From contig JACDQD010000103.1 in NCBI GenBank assembly GCA_019843655.1, positions 13,019,501 through 13,083,500 on the forward strand: a stretch of 64,000 bases of DNA, written 5' to 3'. Shown here piece by piece: positions 41,601 through 54,201 of this stretch. Under the pieces are notes generated by a model. The model was given only the letters and a program-made list of their open reading frames with translations, was not told where the DNA came from and did no database searches. Source of the DNA: Lethocerus indicus. Its lineage: Eukaryota; Arthropoda; Insecta; Hemiptera; Belostomatidae. Position 1 is the stretch's first letter; every line of letters begins with the position of its first letter. A program made the translations under genes and the position numbers.

Positions 41601-42168
41601 AATATCACTCAAGGTAAATATTATTATACAATAAATAATTCCTTAGGTTTATAATACGTTAGGCTAGAAGAATTGCTTCATTGGTTTACTGGTGGAGGCA
41701 GATTTGGACTCGTCTGGAGAGGCCAGACAGTATCCATTCAACGTACCGAAACTTTGCGTTGAATCTGAATAAAATTGAAGAAAAAAGAGATGGCGTTCTT
41801 CAGACAGAAAAAAGAAATCGAAGATTGAAGATTAAAAGGCAGTGGTGAGTGAACCGGGCCCGGCCTCTGAAAAGCAATTGATGTCCTGATGACCGGCACA
41901 GTTTTTTCAACTGAAAAACGAGGCCCGCCGCTCCGATCCTATATTTTAATTCCCGATATCAAAACGGCAATCTACAAATTGTCGGAGAAGTCGGGAACCC
42001 GGGCCGAACTTATAACTTCGAATTTCGGTCGCGGTTGCCACGTTAATTAATTAACGGTAAAGTTGTGACAAAAATGGCAAATTCTTAATTTTTTAAGACC
42101 TGAGTTGTTTTTAGTTAATTGTTTAATTTCTTGTACTCCACAGGAAGTTCTCTATATATAAAGCTAAT
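38663..42168. other. Non-coding
   Basis: GTT repeat at 39,208 and a 16-bp palindrome cgttaattaattaacg at 42,041-42,056. An unspliced open stretch at about 41,660-41,847 (about 60 codons, no ATG) ends at a GTG followed by GTGAGT, but its composition gives little support for coding. Confidence 0.6.
39208..39235 (+). repeat. (GTT)n trinucleotide repeat with one interruption
   Basis: GTT units interrupted by one GCT. Read on the minus strand this is CAA repeats, giving a short poly-Gln stretch in a frame starting near 39,259. The rest of that frame does not look coding. Confidence 0.9.
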
Positions 42169-42180
42169 GATATTGTCTGT

Positions 42181-42511
42181 TTAACATACCTGTTTTGTGG
42201 TCTGCGAGGGGTTGGAATACCGTAGATTTTTTGTGTTTCTGTCTCCTCTCGCCGGTTTGGTCTTTTGCTAGACCGGTTTCGGCTGGTCGCCATCTTCAGC
42301 AGCGGTGTTCGTCACTTTGGATGTTTTTGGGCATCCTAACTTGTGTACTGTGGTGACAGTACAAGTGACGGTGACAGTGCAGTGAGGATGCCCGAAAAAC
42401 ATCCAAAGTGACAACAGTCACTAACACCGCTACTGAAGATGGCGAGCAGCCGAAACCGGTCTAGCAAAAAACAAAACCAGTGAGAGGAGACAGAAATACA
42501 AAAAAATCTAC
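42181..42511 (+). mobile_element. Foldback element, most complete hairpin, perfect duplication
   Basis: Flanked by a perfect 12-bp duplication, gatattgtctgt, at 42,169-42,180 and 42,512-42,523. The left end starts ttaacatacctgttttgtgg and runs through about 40 nt before ccgtagatt. The two arms (about 42,220-42,350 and 42,357-42,511) are near-complementary over most of their length and meet around tgtactgtggtgacagtac. Each arm contains smaller hairpins such as ggatg...catcc. The right end is aaatctac, without the outer extension. No coding capacity. Confidence 0.9.
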
Positions 42512-42523
42512 GATATTGTCTGT

Positions 42524-43981
42524 ATTAATTATACTTATAGCTATGGGATGTTAAAATCCACCCGTTAGAGTAGACAGAACTGATTTTCTCAAGGCATATA
42601 GAGAGAAACGGCATCGCACTTTGATTCATTCCCGTTTGCGGAAACCCACTGTTAGAGCTAATATCTAAACGCGTATTGGAATTAGAGACAATGGCGAGTG
42701 CTGTGACCGTGTTGGGAATCCATCGGAGACGGCCGTCCGCCCATCGGGGATGTTCCGCGACCGGACGGAGGATCCATTATTCATCTGCGAGCGCCCATCG
42801 GACACACGGGTTCTTCACCCAGTCCCCGGGTATATAATAACTCGACCAGCCCCCGGTCTTAAGCCATCGACCCTTCCTCTTCTTATTCCGCATCCACTTA
42901 TTGGCTATCAACCTTTCCAAACTCCTCAGAATATCGCCAATCACAATATTTGCTTTTAGAAAAATTCTCACCTTATAGAACCGTAGACTGATTTTAGTAT
43001 ATAAAATAATCTAAACGACTGTTTAAATCGAAATTTTTCAACTGCGCCAATATCGGTCTAATTATATAAATGTGGGGGTTTTATTCATTAAAGAGTTGAT
43101 TTTCTTAAAGATGACAAAAATTTACGTCTTTGTGAGAAATTATTGCCCTAATTTCTTATTCAATAGTCACCTTTAAGAATGCGAAACCCCCCTTAACCAC
43201 CGTTGAACTAAGTTGTACTTATGCGCCAACAGAAGGGGAATAACGATGTAACCAGTGATTCGGTTCCGGTATTCGGTATTTCTTAATGCAAATAACGACG
43301 TGTTATAAGGAAAAATTCTGCCGCTTAATGAAAAAAGCACGAGGATGAGTAGAACCGCCTGAGAGGTTCATGGCTTCGGACATTTCCGAGTCTCGGAAAC
43401 GATGGGTCTGTTATATTGAGACGTCGTGCTAGTGTCGGAAAGTGCGAGCCGCTTCAATAACAGTAATGGGCTGAATATCGGAATGTAGCCCATTACCGGC
43501 CTCTTCTGTAGAGAGGGAGGGAGGGAGGGAGGGAGGGAGCCGATACTGTTTTGTATTCGAGTTGGAGCACTTGAGGGGGATGTGGGGCCATGATTTACCG
43601 CGGGGACAGCGTGGGACTCGGTCATTAAAAACAATAGCCCTTCACCCCGGGGGGACCCCTTTACACGCTACAAATATTTCCAGTCCCCATACAATACCTG
43701 TCGATGGTTCAGAACGCAGCCGAATCGGCATTTAAAGAACCCGGTAGTGCGACATGCCGGCAATGTCAGTGAACTATGGCGTGGAAAAAAGTGGGGAAAA
43801 ACGTCTCCGGCGCTTTCATCAATCAGCAGTCACTTCTCGTGTTCTATAGAACCAGTGTTACAAATTTCTATTTTCATCTCAAATTGGACGTTTATTGGAG
43901 TAATAAGATTCAAATAATATTTGAATCGGGTTTAAAAGAATTAGGCTGTATCAAATGTATATATTGTTTAATAATTTAACA
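42524..43981. other. Non-coding
   Basis: Ordinary sequence between two foldback copies. It contains the GGGA repeat at 43,511 and nothing else that can be supported. Confidence 0.65.
43511..43539 (+). repeat. (GGGA)n repeat
   Basis: About six GGGA units after a short GAGA lead-in, the same motif as at 24,986. Confidence 0.95.
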
Positions 43982-43993
43982 CTGATAAGAGTC

Positions 43994-44105
43994 TACTGTA
44001 GATTTCGTGTGTTTCTGTCTCCTCTCGCTGGTTTGTTCTTTTGCCAAAAGAGACAGAAACACACGAAATCGGTATTCCAACCCCGCACAAAACAGGTATT
44101 CTAAA
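43994..44105 (-). mobile_element. Minimal foldback derivative (112 bp)
   Basis: It keeps both ends and only a short stem: gatttcgtgtgtttctgtct at 44,001-44,020 is perfectly complementary to 44,051-44,070, with 30 nt between. The outer extension (cggtattccaacccc...ggtattctaaa) is on the right. The flanks ctgataagag (43,982-43,991) and ctgataacag (44,106-44,115) match at 9 of 10, consistent with a duplicated target site. Confidence 0.85.
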
Positions 44106-46152
44106 CTGATAACAGCTTAGTTTAAACTACCATAAATGTTATTGAAGACTTATTGAAGGCGTGTTATCGCGATTAGCTCTTTTATATACAGCATTATTTA
44201 ACTGAGTACATTTAAATAGGTAAATAATTTAAGAAAATAAGTTATTGTCCCACTTTTTGGGTATGTGCGTTTCATACGAATATTAATTTCGTATTATCAC
44301 ACTTGACAGAAGCTAAGTGAAATGGACACGAACTTTTGCATTTGAAACGCGAAGAATAGCAGATAGGCGACGACAAATATATTTCTAGGCCGATTTTAAT
44401 TTTTCCAACACCGCCAAGTCGGCGTTGGCATTCCGAACGGGAGTGGCGGATCGGTAACGGTGAACCCGGGTTTTTTTTTCGTTTGCAACTTCTACTTCCC
44501 TCCCAGGCCGGCCTTAACTCATCTCCGGATGAGGCCCGAGGCCCGAGATATAATAGTGTATTTACGAAGCGGTTAATTGGGCCCCCAGCGTCCGAGTGTG
44601 CAGTGTCCGTGTCAAGCGGTACAACGCGTGTAGGCGTCCCTCCCACAGTTCACTTCGCGGCTACCGGTCTTCAAGTCCCACTAAATCAGTTCCCCGCAGT
44701 CAATTTAAGTATGAATAATAAAATTGAATACCGGCCATCGTATTTTCTGCCTCAGTAGTTATAATTTTTTTTTTCTACTATATTTCATCTACATTATTCA
44801 CGCCCCGGGCGTCCCGTTTTGTACAACCTGTTTTTACAATATTGCAAATATTTTGACATTTTTCCTCCTTCCGTTTTTTGTGCACGGTGATCCGATTATT
44901 ATTCTTTTCAATAATTTATATTTGACAACTCTATAACAACTATAGAAAGAATTATCTAAAAAGAAACTTTTAACGGTTAAGGTCCCCGACTAGTTCCGGC
45001 TTTACTTGTTCGTACATTGAACTTGAAGAAGCTGCAACTCTTCTGATTTCACAACCCATTGGAAAGAAATTAAGTTCGTCCACTTTGGTGGACGGATCAA
45101 AACAATAATTTTTCCGATTCTAACCGAACATAGACTTGAGTATGAATGAGAGAACAGGCGCCAAATATACCGCTGTAATAGCTTGAGTTTATACCAATAT
45201 TTTAAAAACGCCTGGAAGCATATAATTGTGTTTATGGTGAAAATTATGAATATAATTTCAATGTTACCACTTCAGTTTTGTTAGCGGAAAGAGGAATGTA
45301 TTGATTTATTTCTTTTTTTACTAAATTAGAAATTATTGTCGTGTATCTGTATTTGAACTTGTGTTATTGTGTACACAATTGCTGTTGACGTGTTGACAAC
45401 GCGTTGATTAATGTCGGGCTATAAAACGGGAAACGCGTGCGAAGGAAGGGCGAGGACTAGGGTCATGTATAAATTGGGCTTGACCATATCTGTTTTTCTG
45501 TACGGTGGACGCGGCGCGAGGCCTAAGCGATGTGCGAACGGAAATTTAATTGGGTTCGACAGGCGGGGCCGGTACGAATGAGATATTGCGGGTTTCGGTC
45601 ACCTACCGGGCGGTATAAATCTCAGACGCGGCGTTCCCCAACCTGGCCCTCGATGGAGAGGTGTTCTTACGCTGACGATCCTCGTTTTGGCAGCGGCTGA
45701 GTATCGATGGACTTGGGTGATTGAGCCCGGTCACATTTCACGAGAAGATTTTCTTTCGTCCAACGCCTTTACCGGGGGTGGCGTTCGACATTTGAAAAGT
45801 CACCGGTGTTCACACTTCATTCGAGCCCGAAGCGGTGATGAAGGAAGTACTTCGGAAGCATTTTACAGGCAAACGGGATTTTTTTTAGTCCTCGCATTCT
45901 TTACCGTATTCTTACGCTAGGTTTCTCTTCCTTAGGGATACTTTCCTCCGAGCTAAGCACGATGTCACGCAATGTGTGACCAGTTCGCGTTTTCTATTAA
46001 CGGTGAGGGAAACCTCTTTTGGCCAATAAAAAACATACTTCACTGTTGGGCTAGAAAATGCAAAGATACGTTGAACGAGCTTCATTTATCAGAATTTCCG
46101 CCCATTCTGTCTCATATTCATTAATAATCTCAGCATTTGCCGCGATATGTGT

Positions 46153-46171
46153 TAACCCTAACCTAACCTTA
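46153..46171 (-). repeat. Short interstitial telomere-like repeat (TTAGG)
   Basis: The minus strand reads taaggttaggttagggttaa, that is TTAGG-type units with one TTAGGG. Shorter TTAGG dimers occur at about 1,874, 17,048, 32,290 and 61,512. TTAGG is the ancestral arthropod telomere unit. The tract is short enough to be chance or a break-repair scar. Confidence 0.5.
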
Positions 46172-47124
46172 TTTCACGCTTAATTTTTGAGTCTTCCCGA
46201 TAATTATTTGTTTTCTTTGTAACACGTGTGCTCACGGCTCCGGAAGTTGTGGGATATCGGACTAATTAGTAGACCTGCGATATGAAATATGGCTTTTCTT
46301 TATTAGTTTAATAGCTCCGCCGTTGTTGCAACTCATGTGACAACGGACGAATTCACGAAACATCAGTTCCATTAACAACTGGACCTTGCGAGTGGAGGAG
46401 GCCGGCCATTGAAGACGACGGACCGCGGGAGGCCGCTCCTTCTGTTTGTGCCGCGTAATTATTTTGAAATTAGCCGGCAATAAATCATTTTTTCTGATGT
46501 TGATAACGCGCCACGGCCGACATTATGGGTCTCTCAAGTCTCTCCTTATTGAGACGTAATGCCCACTCTAATTCATCGCTCCACTCCAAGGGGGCTTCAG
46601 AACGATTTTTAATGCCAATTATCCGCGTTTATTTGTGCTTTTCGATTCACCTTCTGAACCCCCTTTGCCGCCTGTCCTACTGACAGCTTCCTAGTAGGCC
46701 ACTACAAATGAACATTACTGGACAACACTCTACGGCCTACCGAGTTGGTTCTGTGGACGCATACTTAGCAACTTTATATTCTGTTTTGGTAGCTGCTATT
46801 TAATTTTCCAACCATATACCTATAAGAAACATTAAAATTTAATTTTACTCGAACAATTATATAAAGGGATTTAAAGAATTAATTGCCCGCCAAGAACCAA
46901 AGAAAATTTGATCCGCCAACCCCTAAATAAGCCTCAAGACAAATTTCAATACCAGAGGACGTGGAAACTATAATTTAGGAAGAAAATAACCTTACAAACT
47001 TTGTTTCAGAACTTCGTCATTTGCTGCAGGTTTTTTGTCACTTCATATTATACAGTTTGTATTCTAATTATTCAGCACATAAAATTATATCTGTCACTTA
47101 TATTTTCTTATTGTCCTGGGGTAC

Positions 47125-47152
<28 letters not shown>
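47125..47152 (+). repeat. A28 homopolymer
   Basis: A run of 28 A. It could be a retroposon tail, but no recognisable retroposon body precedes it and no flanking duplication was found. It keeps an overlapping 152-codon chance frame open. Confidence 0.9.
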
Positions 47153-47156
<4 letters not shown>

Positions 47157-49192
47157 GCTGAGACAGAAAATATGACACTTTCCAACACTTTCATTCTGCA
47201 GCAACGTACCAATTTGGACATATCCTGTTTTGTGTTTATTCACTTTCACAATACACATTTTATTTCGTGGATATCTAGGATGGTATTTCACGCGCGTTAT
47301 ACGATCTGTTTCAGCAATTATTTATTCGCGGCAGATTTATTCGCGGGACATTTTCACTCCGATTTCGGCTTTTGTAGAGGGAACAATTTTTCCGCCAAGT
47401 GGGTGGCATTCGATTTCTCTTTATTTAATGTTTTAAGTGGTGGCGGCGGTGCGGTTTGATTGCTGGCGGCCGGGGCAGCCTTTTTATTGCGCCGGCCGGG
47501 AACTATAAAGCCATAGTTGGACACAATTCGCTGTGTGGCTGGACCACCTCCATTGCACACAGAGCGGTTCATTTCACAGCCCTCTATAAATTTTAAACCT
47601 CCACTCCTCCCAGGTCCAAGTCGATGACCAATTAGATAAGGAGTACATAAAATTAAAAGCCCGTGAAACTGAAAATCTTTATTAATTTAGCTGATTAAAG
47701 CTGTTTTTGGGAGAGTTCCAACACCGTTTTGGGTATATTAAAGCGAACAAAACAATTATTTGAGAAGATAAAATCTGTCACTACAACTGAATACTTTTAT
47801 ATTGAATCAGTATTGGCTCTCATAAACAGTTCTGAAAGGTAATCGTTCCTTCAATCCTTTTTCATCTAAGCTGTATTTGAATTTTTTAATTCGTGCATAA
47901 TTCGAGTAGGAAGCACATTAGTGACCCGGCGCATGAAGGAAACGATCGTCGAGAGCTGATTAATGCTTATTACTAAATGATAACATTGTCGCGCCCTCAA
48001 CCCACTAATTACGTATTATTAACCTTGTAAGTATTATTATTAGCGCGAAATCTGCATCCAACTTCGGCCGACAAACTAATATCAACCGACAATTTACCCG
48101 AATAGCAATATTTAATCCGGCAAATAATTATGGTATTCTAATGTCGATCAGTTAGGCAATTTCAGTTAACGGTTTCAGTACAAGTGCCGAAAATCCAATT
48201 TTTAAATCGTTCAAGTCGCCAGCCTTATTAGTTCGATTCTCTGATGACGGACCTAATTTTACATGAACTGAAAATTTAAATTACTTACGATGACTTTTAG
48301 GGGCGTATTGATAATTCAGACAGGAACATTGCTAAAAGGGGATCCTCCCGTAAGTTGGTGCAGTCTCGCACCAATTGTTTCTTTACAAACCACCAATTGT
48401 AATTATTTTTACCATTTTCCTATTCGGAATCTAAGCAGGTATATAGGGGATAAAGATCATCACCGGAGGAATTAATGACGGTTACTATTGTAACGTGGCA
48501 ATATTAAGTGTGGATGACCGATAGAGGCCATCTATTCGTGAGTTACTATAAATCTTAAATACCGATATGGATAAGGTTGATTTTTTATCTGTATTTTTCG
48601 TTCTAGACCTAGGATGAAGGCTTAGACCGTTGGAACTTCAGACCTTTCTTCCGGTACTCTCTTCCCTTATTACAGTTTTTTTTAGCTTCAATTCCAGCGT
48701 AGTCATTCGCAAGAGACCATCGCCCCTAATCTAATGACAGGCGGTAAATAATAAATGCCACTAGCTGAGGCCGAATTAAAGGGCGTTTTAATAAATAAAA
48801 AAAATGCGAGTCCGTGAATCTAAAAACAAAGTGTTAAGAGTGTTGTCGGCGGCTAAATTAGAGAGGGGGGACGTCCCAGTCCCATTACCCTGGCAGACGT
48901 CTAAATCATCGGCCAGATCTCAAGGCGCGGGCTTCCACTCCGCCCTTAAATTCCCTAATTAAATAGGTCCCCGTCTTCTTTTTTCCCCTTCGCGGATCTC
49001 TCCCACCCCTCGGTAATGTGTTTCGAAGGTGCGTGCACGAGCCGTTGCCAGCCGAGTCACGAACGGTAATCAAACGAAAGGCGCACGAACTCACGGACTG
49101 CGCTTCTCCTAATACTCTTCAAAGAGACACAGATATTAATCCGAGGCGTTCGAACAATACTAGTTTCCAATTAAGACTGACATCAACTGACA

Positions 49193-49253
49193 GGGGCCGC
49201 GGTGGCTCAACGGCTAGAGGCGTTGGTTTCCAACCACTGTGACTGCAGGATTT
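49193..49253 (+). repeat. tRNA-like SINE head or tRNA pseudogene fragment
   Basis: The start ggggccgcggtggctcaacg, followed by gctagaggcg, matches the 5' half of many tRNA-derived SINEs and contains a good RNA polymerase III A box (tggctcaacgg). An anticodon-like arm (gttggtttccaac) follows. The expected B box is degraded to gactgcaggattt, so it is unlikely to be a working tRNA. No second copy was seen in the window. Confidence 0.4.
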
Positions 49254-52200
49254 ACCTTCATACATAAAAAAATAGGTGTCCGCTAAATGCAGTTAATCCT
49301 ATGCTTATCAAATAACCAACTAAAAATAAAATTAATATTCTGGAACATATATTAGATATATTTCATATATTTAACTCATGATAAAAGGAAAACTGTTACG
49401 AAGGGCATTCATAAAGTTTCGGGAAAAACTTCCAGTGCAACTGTCTGATGATCTCCCCAGAATAATGATTAAGTAATGCATAAAGAGAAAGTTTAGAACC
49501 GAATTAATTATCAGCATAGTCTCTCTACAAATGCTTCCATAAAAACATTCCATGGTATTAATAATATTTTATCTCTAGTTGGTAATATTCTAAATAGCGT
49601 TCCGGAGTTATTTCAACTCCGAGGGGAAAAATTCCAGCCATTCGGCGCCGAGCTGCTCGGAAAGACTGAGCTTTAGTATTCAGTACGCCTCGCCGTTCAA
49701 TATTAATTCTGAATCGATTATGATGGAACTCGAGCCCGACTCCGGATCACTATGTCGGTTAGTTCTTTAAAGGGGCTGATTACAGAAAAAGGTCAGCTTC
49801 TACAATTGATGAGAGGGGAACGGAGAGCCTATAATAGATATGTGCGAAGAACTGTACCGGGTTCCAAACCAGCGGTTCTCTTGAATTCCAAATCGAGCAG
49901 TTACAATTACCGACAAGCGGTCATAATTGTATTGTTCGGCACGAGTGTGTTGTTGTAAAAATGAGATTTTGTTGAATATCAATTGGAAAAACCAAGAAGT
50001 GCAATCAATTACTCTACCTGAACTCCGTCTAAAGTCTTCATATGAGAGAAAAATCAGAATAATAGCGCTAGAGATTATGAAGGACGCGTTACTTTTACAC
50101 CAATTTTCCGGCTTGACCACGAGCTTTCCATCCTCGAAACTAAGTTTTCAAGTGATTATTAAATATGCTGTCATTGAAATCATCATCAAAATTATCAAAA
50201 GTATCATGAAATTGCTGTCACTTATCCCAAGCTTTTGAATCATTGATTCAACAACAAATAAACACAATGTGCATTTGTAAATTTGAAAAAAAAATATATA
50301 CATAATAAATATACAGACATACATAATAAATATTTATAATTCAAAATTATCTCGGCGAAGAATTGCGAACAGGCAACACCCAATTTAAACAGTTAGCGCT
50401 GTATTTGTTTGCATATTTTAATATCAACCGTTCCGTTCTTCGTGTTTTTTGTTTTTGAATTCAATCGGCCGAACGTATAATGCCCGTATATTTATAATCG
50501 TAACGGGGCTAGTTTCAACAGATAATTTTATAAATGGTGGAGGGTGGCCGGTGGGCCCCCGAATAGCAATAAACTATAGACATTTTACATAATAATGAAG
50601 GCGCTAATGGGCGCACCAGAAGAGCTCGTATCGGAGGCTAAGAAAGGGGGGAAAAAATAAATAACGCTTTATCTGATTAAATCTGCATAGCGGCGGTCAT
50701 GCTCGGGCATATATTGTAAGCGTAATCCGGAATCCCGAAACATGTCTATGCTTTTCGTTGAATCAATTCAGTATACGGCTCCCTGTCCCCGTTCCTTTCT
50801 TCTTACAAATTCTTCTGTTTCTCCGATCTCAGATGTTTTTATCGATATCCTCGATATGATCTCAGCTGGCTTCCTCCCTCTATTGTTTATTGCTGAATTA
50901 TTTAAAGCGGGTCCGCCGAAGAATCGATTCAGTTCGGCGACGGCTTTTTCTTTTCCCCGTTTTGCTTTCGTCCTTTTTTTCTTCCGTTCGGCCCGTTATT
51001 GAGAAATAATTGATGGAAGAATATAGCGTTGGAATGGTGAACGGCCGAAAAAACAGAGAAAAATGGAGCATAAAAACGGAATAAAAATGCTAACCGAGTC
51101 GTAATTCTTCATAAGACACGGCCGGTGGGGGACTATCAATGGGGCCATCCCGGATTCCGGTTAATAATTGAATTAGAAATCAGAGTCTGAAATATTTTTA
51201 TAAATGGAATTCTCCCGTCGATATTTATCGATTCAGTCGCCGGAATATCGTGTAAAACGCCCAATGGAAAACTTAACAGCACAGTCGGGTCCATGTTAAC
51301 ATGTGTCCAGGCTGCGTACAGCAATTTAAGCGTAATTAATTACTCAATTAAAATAATGTGCCGAGACCGATTATAATCAGGCTTTTTTGTTTGTTATACT
51401 CTGGTTTCGTCTATAATGAATACTTATATTGTCAGGTAGGTCTTGCCGGACCATAAAATCAAGGAATGCTGTCATCCTTGTTTGGTAATCGAACACGTAC
51501 GGGTCTTTCGCGAACATTAGATCAATCCGTTGTGAATAAATATAGTTATTTCAAAAACAAAATCAATGTTATCACTATAAGAGAGGTAGCAAACTGGGGC
51601 GGTGGACACCGTTACACTCTTCTAAACCTGTCTCTTAGAAATGTTGCTTTTAGAATCACCCCAGGTATTCAAGCAAATTTCAACACTCCTTATTACTTCG
51701 CACTTACGGAGTACAATAATAAAAATAATTCATATTAACATGTAACTGATTGTATAAAGATAAACAATTTATAGAAGTACATACATATTTCATGCGATTC
51801 TCAGTCTCCACTTTCTAATTTGGTCTGAGGCTTAGGTGAGAAATGGTATACATTAAGCGTATGGAGATAGAAGATCTCAATTATAGCACAATATTCTAAA
51901 CCATCTCCAGCAACCAATTAGGTATATAACATAGTTAAATCGTTCTACTTCTACTTGTAGAGTATCGGTCATAATGTTTTTGTATCTGCTAATTGCATTA
52001 TTCGTGCGGAACAATAAGTTTTTTCAAATTTAAACAGACTAATAATGGCCGGTATACTTATAAAGGTAGACTTATTGTTTGATATCGGACTCGGCCTACA
52101 TTTCATCTGTATATAAAAAGCTGAGATATCGGTGAGATCGCAGAATTAAGACATAGTCGATCATCTCGTTTGAGAAAGCTTATAAATGGGGCCGGGTCCG

Positions 52201-53630
52201 ATCCGGGCTCAAAACATTAATTTTAATTCCAGATTAGGATCGGCAATTTACACGACAACAAACGGCCAATAATTGAAAAAAGATGTCGCAATCACGAGGG
52301 CGCAGCCCATAACGGGAACGAATTTCAAAATGCAAATGAATCCGCCAAACGGGACCTTGCGTAATTGCATCCACAAGGCTCGTGTGGATATATTTGGAAG
52401 AATTCCTTAATTCTGAAATTCAGATTGTTTCTCTTATTCGCAAGCGTGGAATGTAAAGGCGGATCGTAAAAAACCCCAGACATTATATTCGGACCGGTCT
52501 TTTCGCAATATCTATCAACATTTTGACATTTTAAATAATATAGGCCGAGTTGTATGGCGGTCGGTATTTATTCAGACTCAACTGCAATTCAGAAATGAAC
52601 CAAACTTATATTGCGTATTGAGTTTGATTGTCACTATTTCAATGTCCTAATTATAATATACTTATATATATGTATATTTTTTAGTAATTAGGAGTGGAGG
52701 AGTTCCCCCACATTTTTCAGATAAATATCAATTGATTTAAGTTACGTACAAATAGTGTCGTGGAGACAGAAAATAGACGCATTTGTCTCAGATAAATGAT
52801 TATAAATATTCAATTATAATATTTTAAATCATGTCGTCGTTACGCGGCCGGTCGCGACAAGCGTGACGGGACAGAACTCGCAATCGTGATGAAAGTATAA
52901 TCAATCGGGAGCGCAAAACTGAAAAAAAAAAGCGAAATCGAATCGTTGCCCGTTTACGGCAGTTCGGTATAAGCTCGAAAATCGTTTTCCATTTGGACGA
53001 CTCGCGGGAGATTTCACCGCGTATCTCATTCAGAGATAAAATCGGATACGATCGCGACCGTCCGTTATTTGTTCTTAGGCGGCCTCCCCGAGTCGCCAGT
53101 CGGTTGGACTGACAGAAAAAAAAAGGAACAGTATATTTCGTATTTGTATTGGGGAAATTGAAAATCGATAAATTGACCCCGAAAGAAGTCGGGCCCAGAT
53201 ATAATCGGGTCTAAAAAATAATTGGATCTCGGCTGTTGAGTCGGCCATCGGCTTCTCGGACTCAAATTTATAAAACGGCTTAGAGTCTCCGGGCGGGAAG
53301 AACTGAAAAACATACGGCGATGAAAAATCCCGGACATTATTCGGAGGATACTGAAACGGTTTGTGGGGGGAAAAAAATATTATCGCTGATTCGATTCGAT
53401 TTCACTAAAATTTATTGACGCAGACGGGAGAAATTTATTAGGAGATATATTAATTCCAGTTCCCGAACCAATAAAGCGTCAATAATTTTTCATTAAGCTT
53501 TTGTGAGCCCTTAGGAGATACATTGAACCCGACATTTACCTTAGATATGAGTATTAAACACACTGAATGCTACATTTTACCGTTATCTTATATGTATAGT
53601 TCCGCAAAGATTAATCAGCATCCTCCTCAA

Positions 53631-53672
53631 TGACGTCATATAGCGACCGCTCACCCACCAGAGATGACGTCG
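53631..53672. promoter_or_regulatory. Two CRE-like sites (ATF/CREB type)
   Basis: A full palindromic TGACGTCA at 53,631-53,638 and TGACGTCG at 53,665-53,672, 34 bp apart. TGACGTCA is the established CREB/ATF site. There is no gene nearby, so any enhancer role is inference. Confidence 0.4.
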
Positions 53673-53926
53673 TCGTCGATCGAAGTCACATATTTGGGTT
53701 TGAAATTGAAAATCGGTCCCTGAATAAGGGATGAGGTGGGCGGGCCCCAGTTCTCATTGCCGGCCTACCAATCGCCTTATAATCTGGTTGGGTTTGCCGC
53801 GGCTACCAGCGAGGGAAAATTATTTGGGAGACCGCGGCGGCGTTACGCGCTATGCTAATGCGAATACCGTCCACAGTATTCAATTCGCCCTAATAGTACA
53901 TAAGAGAGGAGATGATATATGAACTA

Positions 53927-54201
53927 GTTTAACATACCTGTTTTGTGGTCTGCGAGGGATTAGAATACCGTAGATTTGTTGTATATCAGTCTCCTCTCGC
54001 TGGTTTGTTCTTTTGCTAGACCTCAGGCTCAGTGGCGGTGTTAGTCGCTCTTAGTGACAGTGACAGTGCAGTGAGGATGCCAGAAAGACATCCAAAGTGC
54101 CAATAGTGACTAACACCGCTACTGAAGATGGCGAGCAGCCGAATCCGGTCTAGCAAAAGACCAAACCAGCGAGAGGAGACAGAACCACAACAAATCTACG
54201 G
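53927..54201 (+). mobile_element. Foldback element, shortened left arm
   Basis: Flanked by tatatgaacta (53,916-53,926) and tatatgaccta (54,202-54,212), 10 of 11 identical. The left end is gtttaacatacctgtttt with the full outer extension. The left arm lost part of the gaccggtttcgg to ccatcttc region and its inner blocks. The right arm is nearly complete to caaatctacgg. Same orientation as the copy at 42,181. Confidence 0.85.

Larger units (their letters stand above)
44118..53915. other. Non-coding; scattered small repeats
   Basis: Holds the telomere-like tract, the A28 run, the tRNA-like fragment and the CRE pair listed separately. A TATAAAT at 45,614 lies in GC-rich DNA, with an acceptor-like ttttggcag at about 45,690 and a 77-codon frame after it. 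The pieces do not assemble into a credible gene. Confidence 0.6.

Noticed and set aside
41660..41847. Open stretch of about 60 codons ending at a GTGAGT donor
   Set aside because: No ATG, purine-rich low-information peptide, and no acceptor at its start.
45614..45920. TATAAAT box, then an acceptor-like site and a 77-codon frame
   Set aside because: A promoter and an acceptor this close together do not make a coherent gene; codon use is unbiased.
47001..47459. 152-codon plus-strand frame
   Set aside because: It crosses the A28 run and AT-rich DNA; composition is Phe/Ile/Tyr-rich as expected of translated AT-rich sequence.
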